This document shows positions 1 through 6,134 of a DNA stretch of 8,869 bases, piece after piece. Made by a program: the position numbers and the translations under genes. Position 1 is the stretch's first letter; each line of letters opens with the position of its first letter. The notes below the pieces were generated by a model, which saw nothing but the letters and a program-made list of their open reading frames with translations, did no database searches and was not told where the DNA came from. The DNA is from a bacterium (GTDB lineage Bacteria; Hydrogenedentota; Hydrogenedentia; Hydrogenedentiales; SLHB01), in assembly GCA_024231375.1 (NCBI GenBank), contig JAAEQP010001785.1:1-8869 (forward strand), read 5' to 3'.

Positions 1-224
1 CCCTCGGCATGCACTACGATTCCAGCGACCGCACCGCCACGCACGGAGGCACATACAAAGGCGCGCCCTCGGTGCAGTTGCTGGGGTCGGGCGATTGGAA
101 GACGCAACGATACGTGCTCGACGACGTGCGCTTTGGAAACGGACAGAATGGAGGCGCCGATTTCCGGCTCTTCGGGGACAGCGCGGACCTGTGCATTCAA
201 CGCGTAACGGTGACGCGCCACTGA
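1..224 (+). CDS. 3' end of a probable carbohydrate-active or lectin-like secreted protein (5' partial)
   Basis: The reading frame is already open at the left edge, with codons starting at base 3, and 73 residues are visible before the TGA stop. The tail reads ...GDWKTQRYVLDDVRFGNGQNGGADFRLFG... and ends in an alternating hydrophobic strand (LCIQRVTVTRH). From general knowledge, the pattern 'W-K-x3-(F/Y)-x-L-x-(D/E)-(A/V)-R-F-x-N-x-Q-N-G-G-A-D-F-R' recurs at the C-terminus of beta-sandwich modules attached to glycoside hydrolases and related secreted proteins in Planctomycetes-like bacteria. The catalytic part, signal peptide and true start lie outside the window, so no enzyme activity can be named. 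The in-frame ATG at 9 is internal, not the start. The next gene follows after 26 bases on the same strand, so the two may be co-transcribed. Confidence 0.6.
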   Translation, partial: LGMHYDSSDRTATHGGTYKGAPSVQLLGSGDWKTQRYVLDDVRFGNGQNGGADFRLFGDSADLCIQRVTVTRH

Positions 225-250
225 CGGGGACGACCCAGAGGAGAGAGACC

Positions 251-454
251 GTGGCCAACGAAGCGAACCCGGCCGTCGATCCGGGTCTTTGCGCATCGTG
301 TGCCTGCGCCCGCCGAATCCGCCATCCCCGCGGCGGCGCCGACTACTGGCGGTGCGGACGTCACGACGAAGACAAGGTTTTCCCGAAGTACCCTCGCCTG
401 CCCGTTCGCGACTGCACCGGCTTCAAGGAGGCAGACGGCGCCGACACGTCCTAG
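251..454 (+). CDS. small Cys-rich conserved hypothetical protein, possible metal-binding
   Basis: A 67-residue protein starting at GTG 251, chosen because the purine-rich AGAGGAGAG lies just upstream (about 237-245) and because longer in-frame starts would run into the preceding gene. Cysteines fall at residues 14, 17, 19, 35 and 55, giving C-x2-C-x17-C-x19-C plus one extra. A conserved-looking stretch 'FPKYPRLPVRDCTGF' ends the fold. I recall short bacterial proteins of unknown function with the same CxxC...C...'F-P-x-Y-P-x-L-P-V-x-x-C-x-G-(Y/F)' signature. Four spaced cysteines suggest a zinc ribbon or another small metal site, which is inference. There is no signal peptide or membrane segment. 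Its stop codon (452-454) interlocks with that of the convergent URO-D-like gene through the shared CTAG. Confidence 0.7.
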   Translation: MANEANPAVDPGLCASCACARRIRHPRGGADYWRCGRHDEDKVFPKYPRLPVRDCTGFKEADGADTS

Positions 455-1605
455 CCGAAGACCTCGCGCATTCGGTCGCAGTAATACCGCACGTTGTCCC
501 ACTCCCCGTCCGGCGGGATCCGGTGGTCCGGGCACGGGATGTAGCCACCCAACTCAACCAACGGCCTCAGCCGCTCGATCTCCGCGTCCACCGCTGCCCG
601 GTCCCGCGCAAACACCAACTTGTTCATCCCGCCCACGCCGCGCAGATCCTTCCCGTACTGCGCACGCCACGGCGCGATGCTCGCATGCCACGTGCCTACC
701 TCGATGGGGAACATCGTGTTCACCCCATTCTCCAGCCACGTCGGAATCAGTGCGTCGATGCAACCGTCGCAGTCGAGCGACACGATATCAATCCCGTACT
801 CGCCCACAAGCGATGTGATCCGCTTGTAATGAGGCCCCACTTTCTCGTCGAACACGGACGGAATTACCAGTGGACCGTTCTTGAAGCAGATATCCTCCCA
901 GAAATGGGCGAAGTCGAACCGTGCTCCGCTCTGGAGCGCATGCCGCACACACTGATAACACAACTCGCCCATCGTATCGATGATCTCGGTGAAAAGCGCG
1001 TCGTCCTCCGCGAACAGGAAGCTGGCCCCCGTGACGCCCAGCATGTTCCGAATGGTCCCGAATAAGCTTCCGCAATGGAGACCGTACAGATAGTCCCGCT
1101 CGTTGGTTTTCAGGAAGTCCAGCCCACCCTCGTCCCACCAAACCATGCTGTCGTTCACGCGTACCTTCGCCTCGGTCACGCGGGCCTCGTCGAACTGCAG
1201 CCGGTGGATGAAGTGCTCCTCCCACGAAGCGCGATCCTTCAACAGATGATCGATCTCCGCGGGAATCGATCCCGCGCCCGTCTTCTCCAGCACGACTACC
1301 CCGTTCGCGTCCCGCACCTTCCGTGAGCCGTCCTCCAGCTCCTCCACCACCTGCCGTTCCATACCCGGCCGCAGGTGCGTGTTCGAGTGAAACGCGGCGT
1401 AGTAATCGAAGTCGAACCCCAGCTTCTCGCTCACCACGGCATCCATCGGATTGCCGTCGCCCCATTCCTCGGCCTCCTCGCGGCTGAGGTGCCCCTCTTC
1501 GGCCCACTTATCCAGCGTTTCTCGCCAGAACCCAAAATGGACCACCGGGATTCGGTCGACATCCTGGTAGCGAAGCACGGCCAAGGTTCGTTCGCGGTCC
1601 GTCAC
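451..1605 (-). CDS. URO-D superfamily protein (uroporphyrinogen decarboxylase-like, not HemE)
   Basis: The product is 384 residues, taken from GTG 1605. On the minus strand AGGAGG stands nine bases before that GTG, and a candidate promoter lies between it and the farther in-frame ATG at 1680, which argues against the longer form. The family is recognised by its overall TIM-barrel-like pattern: 'RTLAVLRYQDVDRIPVVHFGFW' near the N-terminus, 'FAHFWEDICFKNGPLVIP' around 232-249, 'DIVSLDCDGCIDALIP' around 273-288 and 'GGYIPCPDHRIPPD' at 353-366. True HemE enzymes carry an RQAGRY substrate-binding motif near the N-terminus, which is absent. Corrinoid methyltransferases of this superfamily (MtaA/MtbA type) use an H-x-C zinc motif where this protein has D-x-D-G, so neither activity can be assigned. 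It is probably cytoplasmic. Such paralogs are abundant in Planctomycetes-like and Hydrogenedentota-like genomes, mostly without known function. Confidence 0.85.
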   Translation of the reverse strand: MTDRERTLAVLRYQDVDRIPVVHFGFWRETLDKWAEEGHLSREEAEEWGDGNPMDAVVSEKLGFDFDYYAAFHSNTHLRPGMERQVVEELEDGSRKVRDANGVVVLEKTGAGSIPAEIDHLLKDRASWEEHFIHRLQFDEARVTEAKVRVNDSMVWWDEGGLDFLKTNERDYLYGLHCGSLFGTIRNMLGVTGASFLFAEDDALFTEIIDTMGELCYQCVRHALQSGARFDFAHFWEDICFKNGPLVIPSVFDEKVGPHYKRITSLVGEYGIDIVSLDCDGCIDALIPTWLENGVNTMFPIEVGTWHASIAPWRAQYGKDLRGVGGMNKLVFARDRAAVDAEIERLRPLVELGGYIPCPDHRIPPDGEWDNVRYYCDRMREVFG

Positions 1606-1611
1606 GATGAA

Positions 1612-1617
1612 AGCCCT
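1612..1617 (-). promoter_or_regulatory. ribosome binding site of the first URO-D-like gene
   Basis: Read on the minus strand the bases around 1615-1620 give AGGAGGG, about nine bases before GTG 1605. This near-perfect Shine-Dalgarno sequence is what decides the GTG start over the upstream ATG at 1680. Coordinates are accurate to a few bases. Confidence 0.7.
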
Positions 1618-1647
1618 CCTCTTGAAATGTCCGTCGCGGAAGGCTGC

Positions 1648-1676
1648 ATGATGCCACACCCTGCCCCTACTGACAA
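1648..1676 (-). promoter_or_regulatory. candidate sigma-70-type promoter for the first URO-D-like gene
   Basis: On the minus strand TTGTCA (1676-1671; five of six matches to TTGACA) is followed after exactly 17 bases by CATCAT (1653-1648; four of six matches to TATAAT). Transcription would start near 1641, giving a leader of about 35 bases with the strong ribosome binding site. The hexamer match and spacing are seen in the sequence. Promoter activity is inferred, and housekeeping promoters of this lineage are poorly known. Confidence 0.45.
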
Positions 1677-1707
1677 ACATCCGAGTGTCTCGTTCCTTCC
1701 GTGGGAC

Positions 1708-1735
1708 TTGCAGTCGCCAGCCAATCCGTTACAAT
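1708..1735 (+). promoter_or_regulatory. candidate sigma-70-type promoter for the two-component operon
   Basis: TTGCAG (1708-1713) and TACAAT (1730-1735) are separated by 16 bases. The -10 element is five of six to consensus, but the -35 element is weak (three of six). Transcription would begin near 1742, 46 bases before the ATG at 1788. This supports that ATG over the in-frame GTG at 1701, which would lie upstream of the promoter. Confidence 0.4.
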
Positions 1736-1787
1736 AGGTAGATGGGAGCCTGCCGGGGCGCCGCGGCTCCGCAACCGGGGGGAACGG

Positions 1788-4436
1788 ATGCCCGATCTGC
1801 ACGAATCGGACGGTACGCAATACGTCTCGCGAAGAACGTTCACCATTCTACTGCCTCCATTCCTGGCCATGGGGCTTCTACTGGCGGCCGTGTTCTTCGC
1901 CATCCTGCCCCGGTTCGAAGAGTCGTACGTGGCGCACCGGAAACGAATGCTCCGGGAACTCACCACCACTGCGTCGCGGGCCGTCGGCGTGTTCGAGGCC
2001 GCGGAGCGACGTGGAGAACTCTCGCGCGACAAAGCCCAGCGCGCCGCCTTCTCCCAGTTGCGCGTCATGCGTTACGGAGAGAACGACACCGGCTACTTCT
2101 GGGTCAACGATCTCGATGGGCGGATGCTGATGCACCCGCAGCGCCCCTCCCTCGAAGGCCTCGACATGATCGACTACACCGACGCCTTCGGCAACCGCCC
2201 CATCGCCGCCGTCACGCGCTTCGCCCGCGATCACGGCGAAGGCCTCGTTGAGTACAAATGGCTACGAACCGACGATGCCGAAGGCGCCGCTCCCAAGGTC
2301 TCCTACGTGAAGGTCTTCGAGCCTTGGGGATGGGTTCTGGGCACGGGCGCATACCTTGACACCATGGACCAGGAGATCCGATCCATCCGCCTTGGGATGG
2401 AGGTGGCGAGCATCGGCGCTATCGTCATCGTAGGTATGGTATGCGCCTACCTCGTGCATCACGGGGCCCGTGCCGATGCCAAGCGGGAGGCCCTCGAACA
2501 GGATCTTCGCATCAGCGAACAGAGACACAGGGCGCTCTACGAAGCCGCCAAGGACGCCATCATCGTCCTCCGCGGCGAGTGCATCGCCGACTGCAACCCC
2601 GCCGCGGAATCCTTGTGGCGCGCGTCACGCAATGAAATCGTCGGCAGGCCTCTGACCGAATACGTTTCCGCCGCTACCGTGTGCGACCCCGCACTCGACG
2701 ACGATCTTGGGGAACTGATCGGCACCGCCCTGGACGGCCAAGCCCAGCATTTCGAGTTGAAGTACGCCCTGCAGGACTTGTCAACGGTCTTCGCCGATGT
2801 CAACCTGGCCCGTCTCGAATGGGACAGCAAGCCGGCCGTGCTCGCCGTGATGCGGAACACCACGCAGCGCCATCGCGCCGAGGAACTCGTGCGCGAAGGT
2901 GAAGAACGCTACCGTCTTCTGTTCAGTTCCATGACAAACGGCTTCGCACTGCACGAAATCATCCTCAGCGGCGAGGGCGCCCCCGTCGACTACCGGTTCC
3001 TGGAGGCAAACCCGGCCTTCGAACGGATGACAGGGGTGGCCTCGGGTGAACTCGAGGGCAAGACGGTCCTTGAGGTGCTGCCCAGTACCGAGCGCTGGTG
3101 GATCGAAACCTACGGCAATGTCGCCGTCACCGGCGTCCCAACGCGCTTCGTCAACTACAGCCAGGAATTGCGCCGGTACTACGAAGTGGTGGCCTACAGC
3201 CCGCGCCAAGGCCAGTTCGCCGTCGTATTCGACGACGTCACCGAGCGTAAGGAGACCGAACTGGCCTTGCGCGAGAGTCAGGAGCGCCTGAAAACCATCT
3301 TCGACGCCGTCCAGACCGGAATCCTGATCGTGGACGTCGAGACTCGCCGGATCGTCGACGTCAACCCCGCTGCCGCCGCGTTGATCGGCGCCGACAGAGG
3401 CGCAATCGTCGGCCGGGAGTGCCATCGGTTCGTGTGCCCCGACAGAGCAGGCCAATGTCCGGTCTGCGACCTCGGCGATTCGGTGGACAACTCCGAACGC
3501 GAATTGCTCGACGTGGACGGTGTGCGCATCCCCATCCTCAAGACAGCGGTGCCCGTAATCCTCAAAGGACGCGCCCACCTCGTCGAGAGCTTCCTCGATC
3601 TGCGCGAACGCAAACGGGCCGAGCGCGAAGCCAAGCTTGCCCGCGACCAACTCATCAAGGCCGACAAGATGGTCTCTCTGGGCATCCTGGTCTCCGGCGT
3701 AGCCCACGAAATCAACAACCCCAACCACATCATCCTGTCTCATATCAGCTTGCTCGCCAAGATCTGGAGAGACATCGCGCCCATCGCCAACCGGTACCAC
3801 GAGGCCAACGGCGATTTCGACGCGGGCGGTCTCGACTACTCGGAGATCCGCGGCGATATCCCGGCCCTGTTCGAAACCGTCGAGAACGCCTCCAACCGGA
3901 TCAAGTCCATCGTAGAAGAGTTGCGCGAGTTCGCCCACGACAAACCCCGCAGGCTCGACGAACCCGTGCGTATCAACAGCGTGCTGCAGTCGGCTCTCGT
4001 CCTGTTGACGAACTTCCTCAAGAAGTCGACCCACCATTTCCACGTCGAGTACGGGGAAGGCGTCCCCACCTTCCCCGGCAACTGCCAGCGCCTGGAACAA
4101 GTCATCATCAACCTTATTCAGAATGCGTGTCAGGCCCTGGAAGATCCCGGCAAGGCCATCCGTGTGCGGACGTTCCACGACCCGGCCACAAACCACGTCG
4201 TGCTGGAGGTGTCCGACGAGGGAGCGGGGATCGCCCGGGGCGACATGCCTCACATCACCGACCCCTTCTTCACAACGCGAAGGGAGGCGGGCGGCACGGG
4301 TCTTGGCTTGTCCATCTCCACACAGATGATCAAGGAGCACGGGGGGCATCTCGCCATATCCTCCACGCCGGGTCAGGGGACCATCGCCTCCGTGAGGATC
4401 CCCGCCGGCGAGGGGCAGGAAGGACAACAAACGTGA
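1788..4436 (+). CDS. membrane sensor histidine kinase with Cache and three PAS domains
   Basis: The product is 882 residues from ATG 1788, which follows a G-rich GGGGGGAA. The order is: membrane segment about 18-40; extracytoplasmic single-Cache domain about 45-200, with the typical 'GYFWVNDLDGRMLMHP' and 'WGWVLGTGAYLD'; second membrane segment about 204-224; PAS domains about 245-360, 370-488 and 498-608; dimerisation/phosphoacceptor region with His640 in 'GVAHEINNPNH'; and HATPase with N-box Asn779, G1 'DEGAGI' 810-815, 'PFFTT' 826-830 and G2 'GGTGLGLS' 835-842. All catalytic motifs are intact, so it should be an active autokinase. sCache domains usually bind small organic acids or similar solutes, but the ligand here cannot be read. 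The third PAS carries Cys545, 550, 557 and 560 in a C-H-x3-C-x6-C-x2-C array, a possible redox or metal sensor. It overlaps the response regulator by four bases, so that is its likely cognate partner. Confidence 0.93.
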   Translation: MPDLHESDGTQYVSRRTFTILLPPFLAMGLLLAAVFFAILPRFEESYVAHRKRMLRELTTTASRAVGVFEAAERRGELSRDKAQRAAFSQLRVMRYGENDTGYFWVNDLDGRMLMHPQRPSLEGLDMIDYTDAFGNRPIAAVTRFARDHGEGLVEYKWLRTDDAEGAAPKVSYVKVFEPWGWVLGTGAYLDTMDQEIRSIRLGMEVASIGAIVIVGMVCAYLVHHGARADAKREALEQDLRISEQRHRALYEAAKDAIIVLRGECIADCNPAAESLWRASRNEIVGRPLTEYVSAATVCDPALDDDLGELIGTALDGQAQHFELKYALQDLSTVFADVNLARLEWDSKPAVLAVMRNTTQRHRAEELVREGEERYRLLFSSMTNGFALHEIILSGEGAPVDYRFLEANPAFERMTGVASGELEGKTVLEVLPSTERWWIETYGNVAVTGVPTRFVNYSQELRRYYEVVAYSPRQGQFAVVFDDVTERKETELALRESQERLKTIFDAVQTGILIVDVETRRIVDVNPAAAALIGADRGAIVGRECHRFVCPDRAGQCPVCDLGDSVDNSERELLDVDGVRIPILKTAVPVILKGRAHLVESFLDLRERKRAEREAKLARDQLIKADKMVSLGILVSGVAHEINNPNHIILSHISLLAKIWRDIAPIANRYHEANGDFDAGGLDYSEIRGDIPALFETVENASNRIKSIVEELREFAHDKPRRLDEPVRINSVLQSALVLLTNFLKKSTHHFHVEYGEGVPTFPGNCQRLEQVIINLIQNACQALEDPGKAIRVRTFHDPATNHVVLEVSDEGAGIARGDMPHITDPFFTTRREAGGTGLGLSISTQMIKEHGGHLAISSTPGQGTIASVRIPAGEGQEGQQT

Positions 4437-5857
4437 GCAACCAGCGCTATCCCAGGAACCCCATTCTCATCGTCGACGACGAACCCGACGCCATCCTCGG
4501 ATGCGAACTCAACCTGCGATCGGAAGGGCTGTCCAACACCCTGCCATGCCAGGACAGCCGCGACGTCATGAATATCCTCAACCACCAGGAGATTGGCGTC
4601 GTTCTTCTGGACCTGTCCATGCCCCACGTCTCCGGTCAGGAACTGCTCCCGAGCATATGCGAACAGCATCCCCAGGTGCCCGTCATCATCGTCACGGGCG
4701 CCAACGCCATCGAAACCGCCGTCGCCTGCATGCAGGCCGGCGCCCACGACTACATGGTCAAGCCCGTCGAAAAGAGCCGCATGGTCAACGGCGTGCGCCG
4801 GGCCATCGAACTCCGCGAACTCCGCGACGAGTACGATTCCTTCGCAAGCCGTGTGTTCACCGAGCGCCTCGATCAGCCCGAGGCTTTCTCTCACATCGTC
4901 AGCAACGACCCCGTCATGTTCTCCGTCTGCCAGTACGCGGAGGCCATCGCTCAGACCTCGCAGCCCGTACTCGTCAGCGGGGAAACCGGCGTCGGCAAGG
5001 AACTCTTCGCCCGCGCCCTGCACGAACTCAGCGGCCGGAAGGGACCCTTCGTGGGCTTGAACGTGGCCGGCCTCGACCAAGAGGCCTTCTCCGACGCCCT
5101 GTTCGGTCACGTGAAGGGCGCCTTCACGGGGGCAGACCAACCCCGCCCCGGCTTCGTTCAACAGGCCGCGGGGGGGACCTTGCTCCTCGACGAAATCGGC
5201 GACCTCAATCCCTCCTGCCAGGTCAAGCTCCTTCGACTCCTCCAGGAACGGCGCTACTTCCCTCTCGGATCCGACGTGGCCCAACGTACCGACGCGCGCA
5301 TCGTGGCGACCACCAACCGCGACCTCAGAAGCCTCCAATCGGCCGGACACTTCCGGGCCGACCTGTACTACAGGCTCATCACGCACCACGTCCAGATCCC
5401 GCCTCTCCGCTCGCGCCTCGGCGATGTGCCTCTGTTGCTCGATCACTTTCTCGAAAGAGCCTCCCTCGACCTGTCCCGCGCGAAACCCACGCCGCCCGGA
5501 GAACTCTGCGACCTCTTGTGCACGTACCATTTCCCCGGCAACGTGCGTGAACTCGAGGCCATGGTCTTCGACGCCGTGAGCAAACACAAGAGCCGCATGC
5601 TCTCCATGGAATCGTTCAAAGCACATATCCGCCCCGACTCCAGTGATCCGGATGCCCCTTCCCGCGCGGCCGCCCGTTCCCCTGTCGACATCCCCTTCCC
5701 CGAGCAGATGCCAACCCTTCGCGAAGTCTCCGATCTCTGTATCAGCGAGGCCATGCGACGGGCCAACAACAAGCAAACCACCGCCGCCCAACTCCTCGGA
5801 ATCTCCCGCCCCACCCTATGCAAACGGCTCAAACAGCTTCAGGAGACATGCGACTGA
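4433..5857 (+). CDS. sigma-54-dependent response regulator (NtrC/AtoC class)
   Basis: The product is 474 residues from GTG 4433, which overlaps the kinase stop as GTGA and is preceded by AGGAAGGA, so translation is probably coupled. The frame stays open far upstream inside the kinase gene, but that part is a shadow. Receiver domain 10-125: acidic pocket Asp15-Asp16-Glu17, phosphoacceptor Asp60 in 'VVLLDLSMP', Thr88 and Lys110. AAA+ domain about 152-385: Walker A 'GETGVGKE' 183-190, sigma-54 contact loop 'GAFTGA' 229-234 (intact), Walker B 'LLLDEIG' 250-256 with Asp253-Glu254, and arginine-finger region 'RADLYYRL' 308-315. A Fis-type helix-turn-helix lies at about 436-470 ('TTAAQLLGISRPTLCKRL'). 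All motifs needed to remodel sigma-54 RNA polymerase are present. A strong -24/-12 promoter follows 212 bases beyond its stop, a likely direct target. Confidence 0.95.
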   Translation: MSNQRYPRNPILIVDDEPDAILGCELNLRSEGLSNTLPCQDSRDVMNILNHQEIGVVLLDLSMPHVSGQELLPSICEQHPQVPVIIVTGANAIETAVACMQAGAHDYMVKPVEKSRMVNGVRRAIELRELRDEYDSFASRVFTERLDQPEAFSHIVSNDPVMFSVCQYAEAIAQTSQPVLVSGETGVGKELFARALHELSGRKGPFVGLNVAGLDQEAFSDALFGHVKGAFTGADQPRPGFVQQAAGGTLLLDEIGDLNPSCQVKLLRLLQERRYFPLGSDVAQRTDARIVATTNRDLRSLQSAGHFRADLYYRLITHHVQIPPLRSRLGDVPLLLDHFLERASLDLSRAKPTPPGELCDLLCTYHFPGNVRELEAMVFDAVSKHKSRMLSMESFKAHIRPDSSDPDAPSRAAARSPVDIPFPEQMPTLREVSDLCISEAMRRANNKQTTAAQLLGISRPTLCKRLKQLQETCD

Positions 5858-5874
5858 CCACCTACCCAGCAGGC

Positions 5875-5888
5875 CCCCGGCCGAAGGG
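5875..5888 (+). terminator. weak hairpin after the two-component operon
   Basis: Shortly after the regulator stop, a C-run and the GGGG at about 5886-5889 can pair around CGGCCGAA and are followed by TGTTCTGAATTT. The stem is short and the U-tract poor, so this is only a tentative transcription end for the kinase/regulator operon. A second perfect five-base stem with a three-base loop (GGGCG-CAT-CGCCC, 5925-5937) lies a little farther on. Confidence 0.2.
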
Positions 5889-5995
5889 GTGTTCTGAATT
5901 TCGCACAAGTTGCATGGGCCACACGGGCGCATCGCCCCATAGCCGACAGGGTTACGCCCGGATGCCCTGACAGCCGTTTCCGATTTTTGCACCCC

Positions 5996-6040
5996 TTCCA
6001 ACCCGGACTGGCGCGCATGGAACCACGCAATTGGTTGGAA
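5996..6040. promoter_or_regulatory. candidate upstream activating site (inverted repeat)
   Basis: TTCCAACC (5996-6003) and its exact reverse complement GGTTGGAA (6033-6040) form a perfect 8-base dyad with a 29-base spacer. The centre lies about 78 bases before the predicted sigma-54 transcription start, within the range where dimeric or hexameric sigma-54 activators usually bind. The spacing between arms is larger than in classical NtrC sites, so two half sites on the same helix face are more likely than one compact palindrome. Binding by the regulator encoded just upstream is inferred. Confidence 0.35.
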
Positions 6041-6068
6041 ACACATGCCTTACGGGCTGGCGCATCAA

Positions 6069-6085
6069 TTGGCATCCCGATTGCT
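6069..6085 (+). promoter_or_regulatory. sigma-54 (-24/-12) promoter
   Basis: TTGGCATCCCGATTGCT matches the consensus TTGGCAC-N5-TTGC(A/T) at every position except C to T at the end of the -24 box. The invariant GG (6071-6072) and GC (6083-6084) are separated by exactly ten bases, as required. Transcription should start near 6096, giving a leader of about 39 bases before ATG 6135. It lies between a sigma-54 activator gene and the HATPase gene and reads toward the latter. A partial copy of the -24 motif (CTGGCGC, 6057-6063) sits 12 bases upstream but lacks the GC dinucleotide. Confidence 0.8.
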
Positions 6086-6095
6086 TCCCCCCTAA

Positions 6096-6128
6096 CAGCC
6101 GAAGCTCCGTGTCCAGCGACACGGCTGG
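6096..6128 (+). promoter_or_regulatory. structured 5' leader with alternative hairpins
   Basis: The predicted leader of the sigma-54 transcript can form a perfect 7-base stem CCGTGTC (6107-6113)/GACACGG (6118-6124) with a CAGC loop. Two competing pairings use the same bases: CAGCCG (6096-6101) with CGGCTG (6122-6127), and CCAGC (6113-6117) with GCTGG (6124-6128). The structures end just before the G-rich stretch in front of the start codon, so they could affect ribosome access. The pairings are seen in the sequence; a regulatory role is inferred. Confidence 0.4.
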
Positions 6129-6134
6129 CGGGGG

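Noticed and set aside
1701..1787. Upstream GTG start at 1701 for the kinase
   Set aside because: It would place the candidate -10 box inside the gene and add 29 residues without a fold. ATG 1788 has a G-rich stretch before it and leads directly into the membrane segment.
2781..4430. Long minus-strand open frame (549 codons) opposite the histidine kinase
   Set aside because: The plus strand encodes an unmistakable kinase here. The antisense frame is a product of high third-position GC and shows no domain motifs.
3419..4432. Upstream extension of the response regulator frame into the kinase gene
   Set aside because: The extension is Arg/Pro-rich shadow sequence. The receiver domain begins just after GTG 4433, which has a ribosome binding site and the GTGA overlap.
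4373..5791. Long minus-strand open frame (472 codons) opposite the response regulator
   Set aside because: It is antisense to a complete receiver/AAA+/HTH protein, has a Gly/Val/Glu-rich composition typical of shadows, and shows no recognisable motif.
5901..5917. Second sigma-54-like element (GCAC...TTGCA)
   Set aside because: The spacer between the GCAC and TTGC parts is only three bases and the GG dinucleotide is missing, so it cannot be a -24/-12 promoter.
5880..5970. Cyclic di-GMP or cobalamin riboswitch in the hairpin-rich block
   Set aside because: No conserved core of either class could be aligned on either strand, and the block is not directly in front of a coding start.
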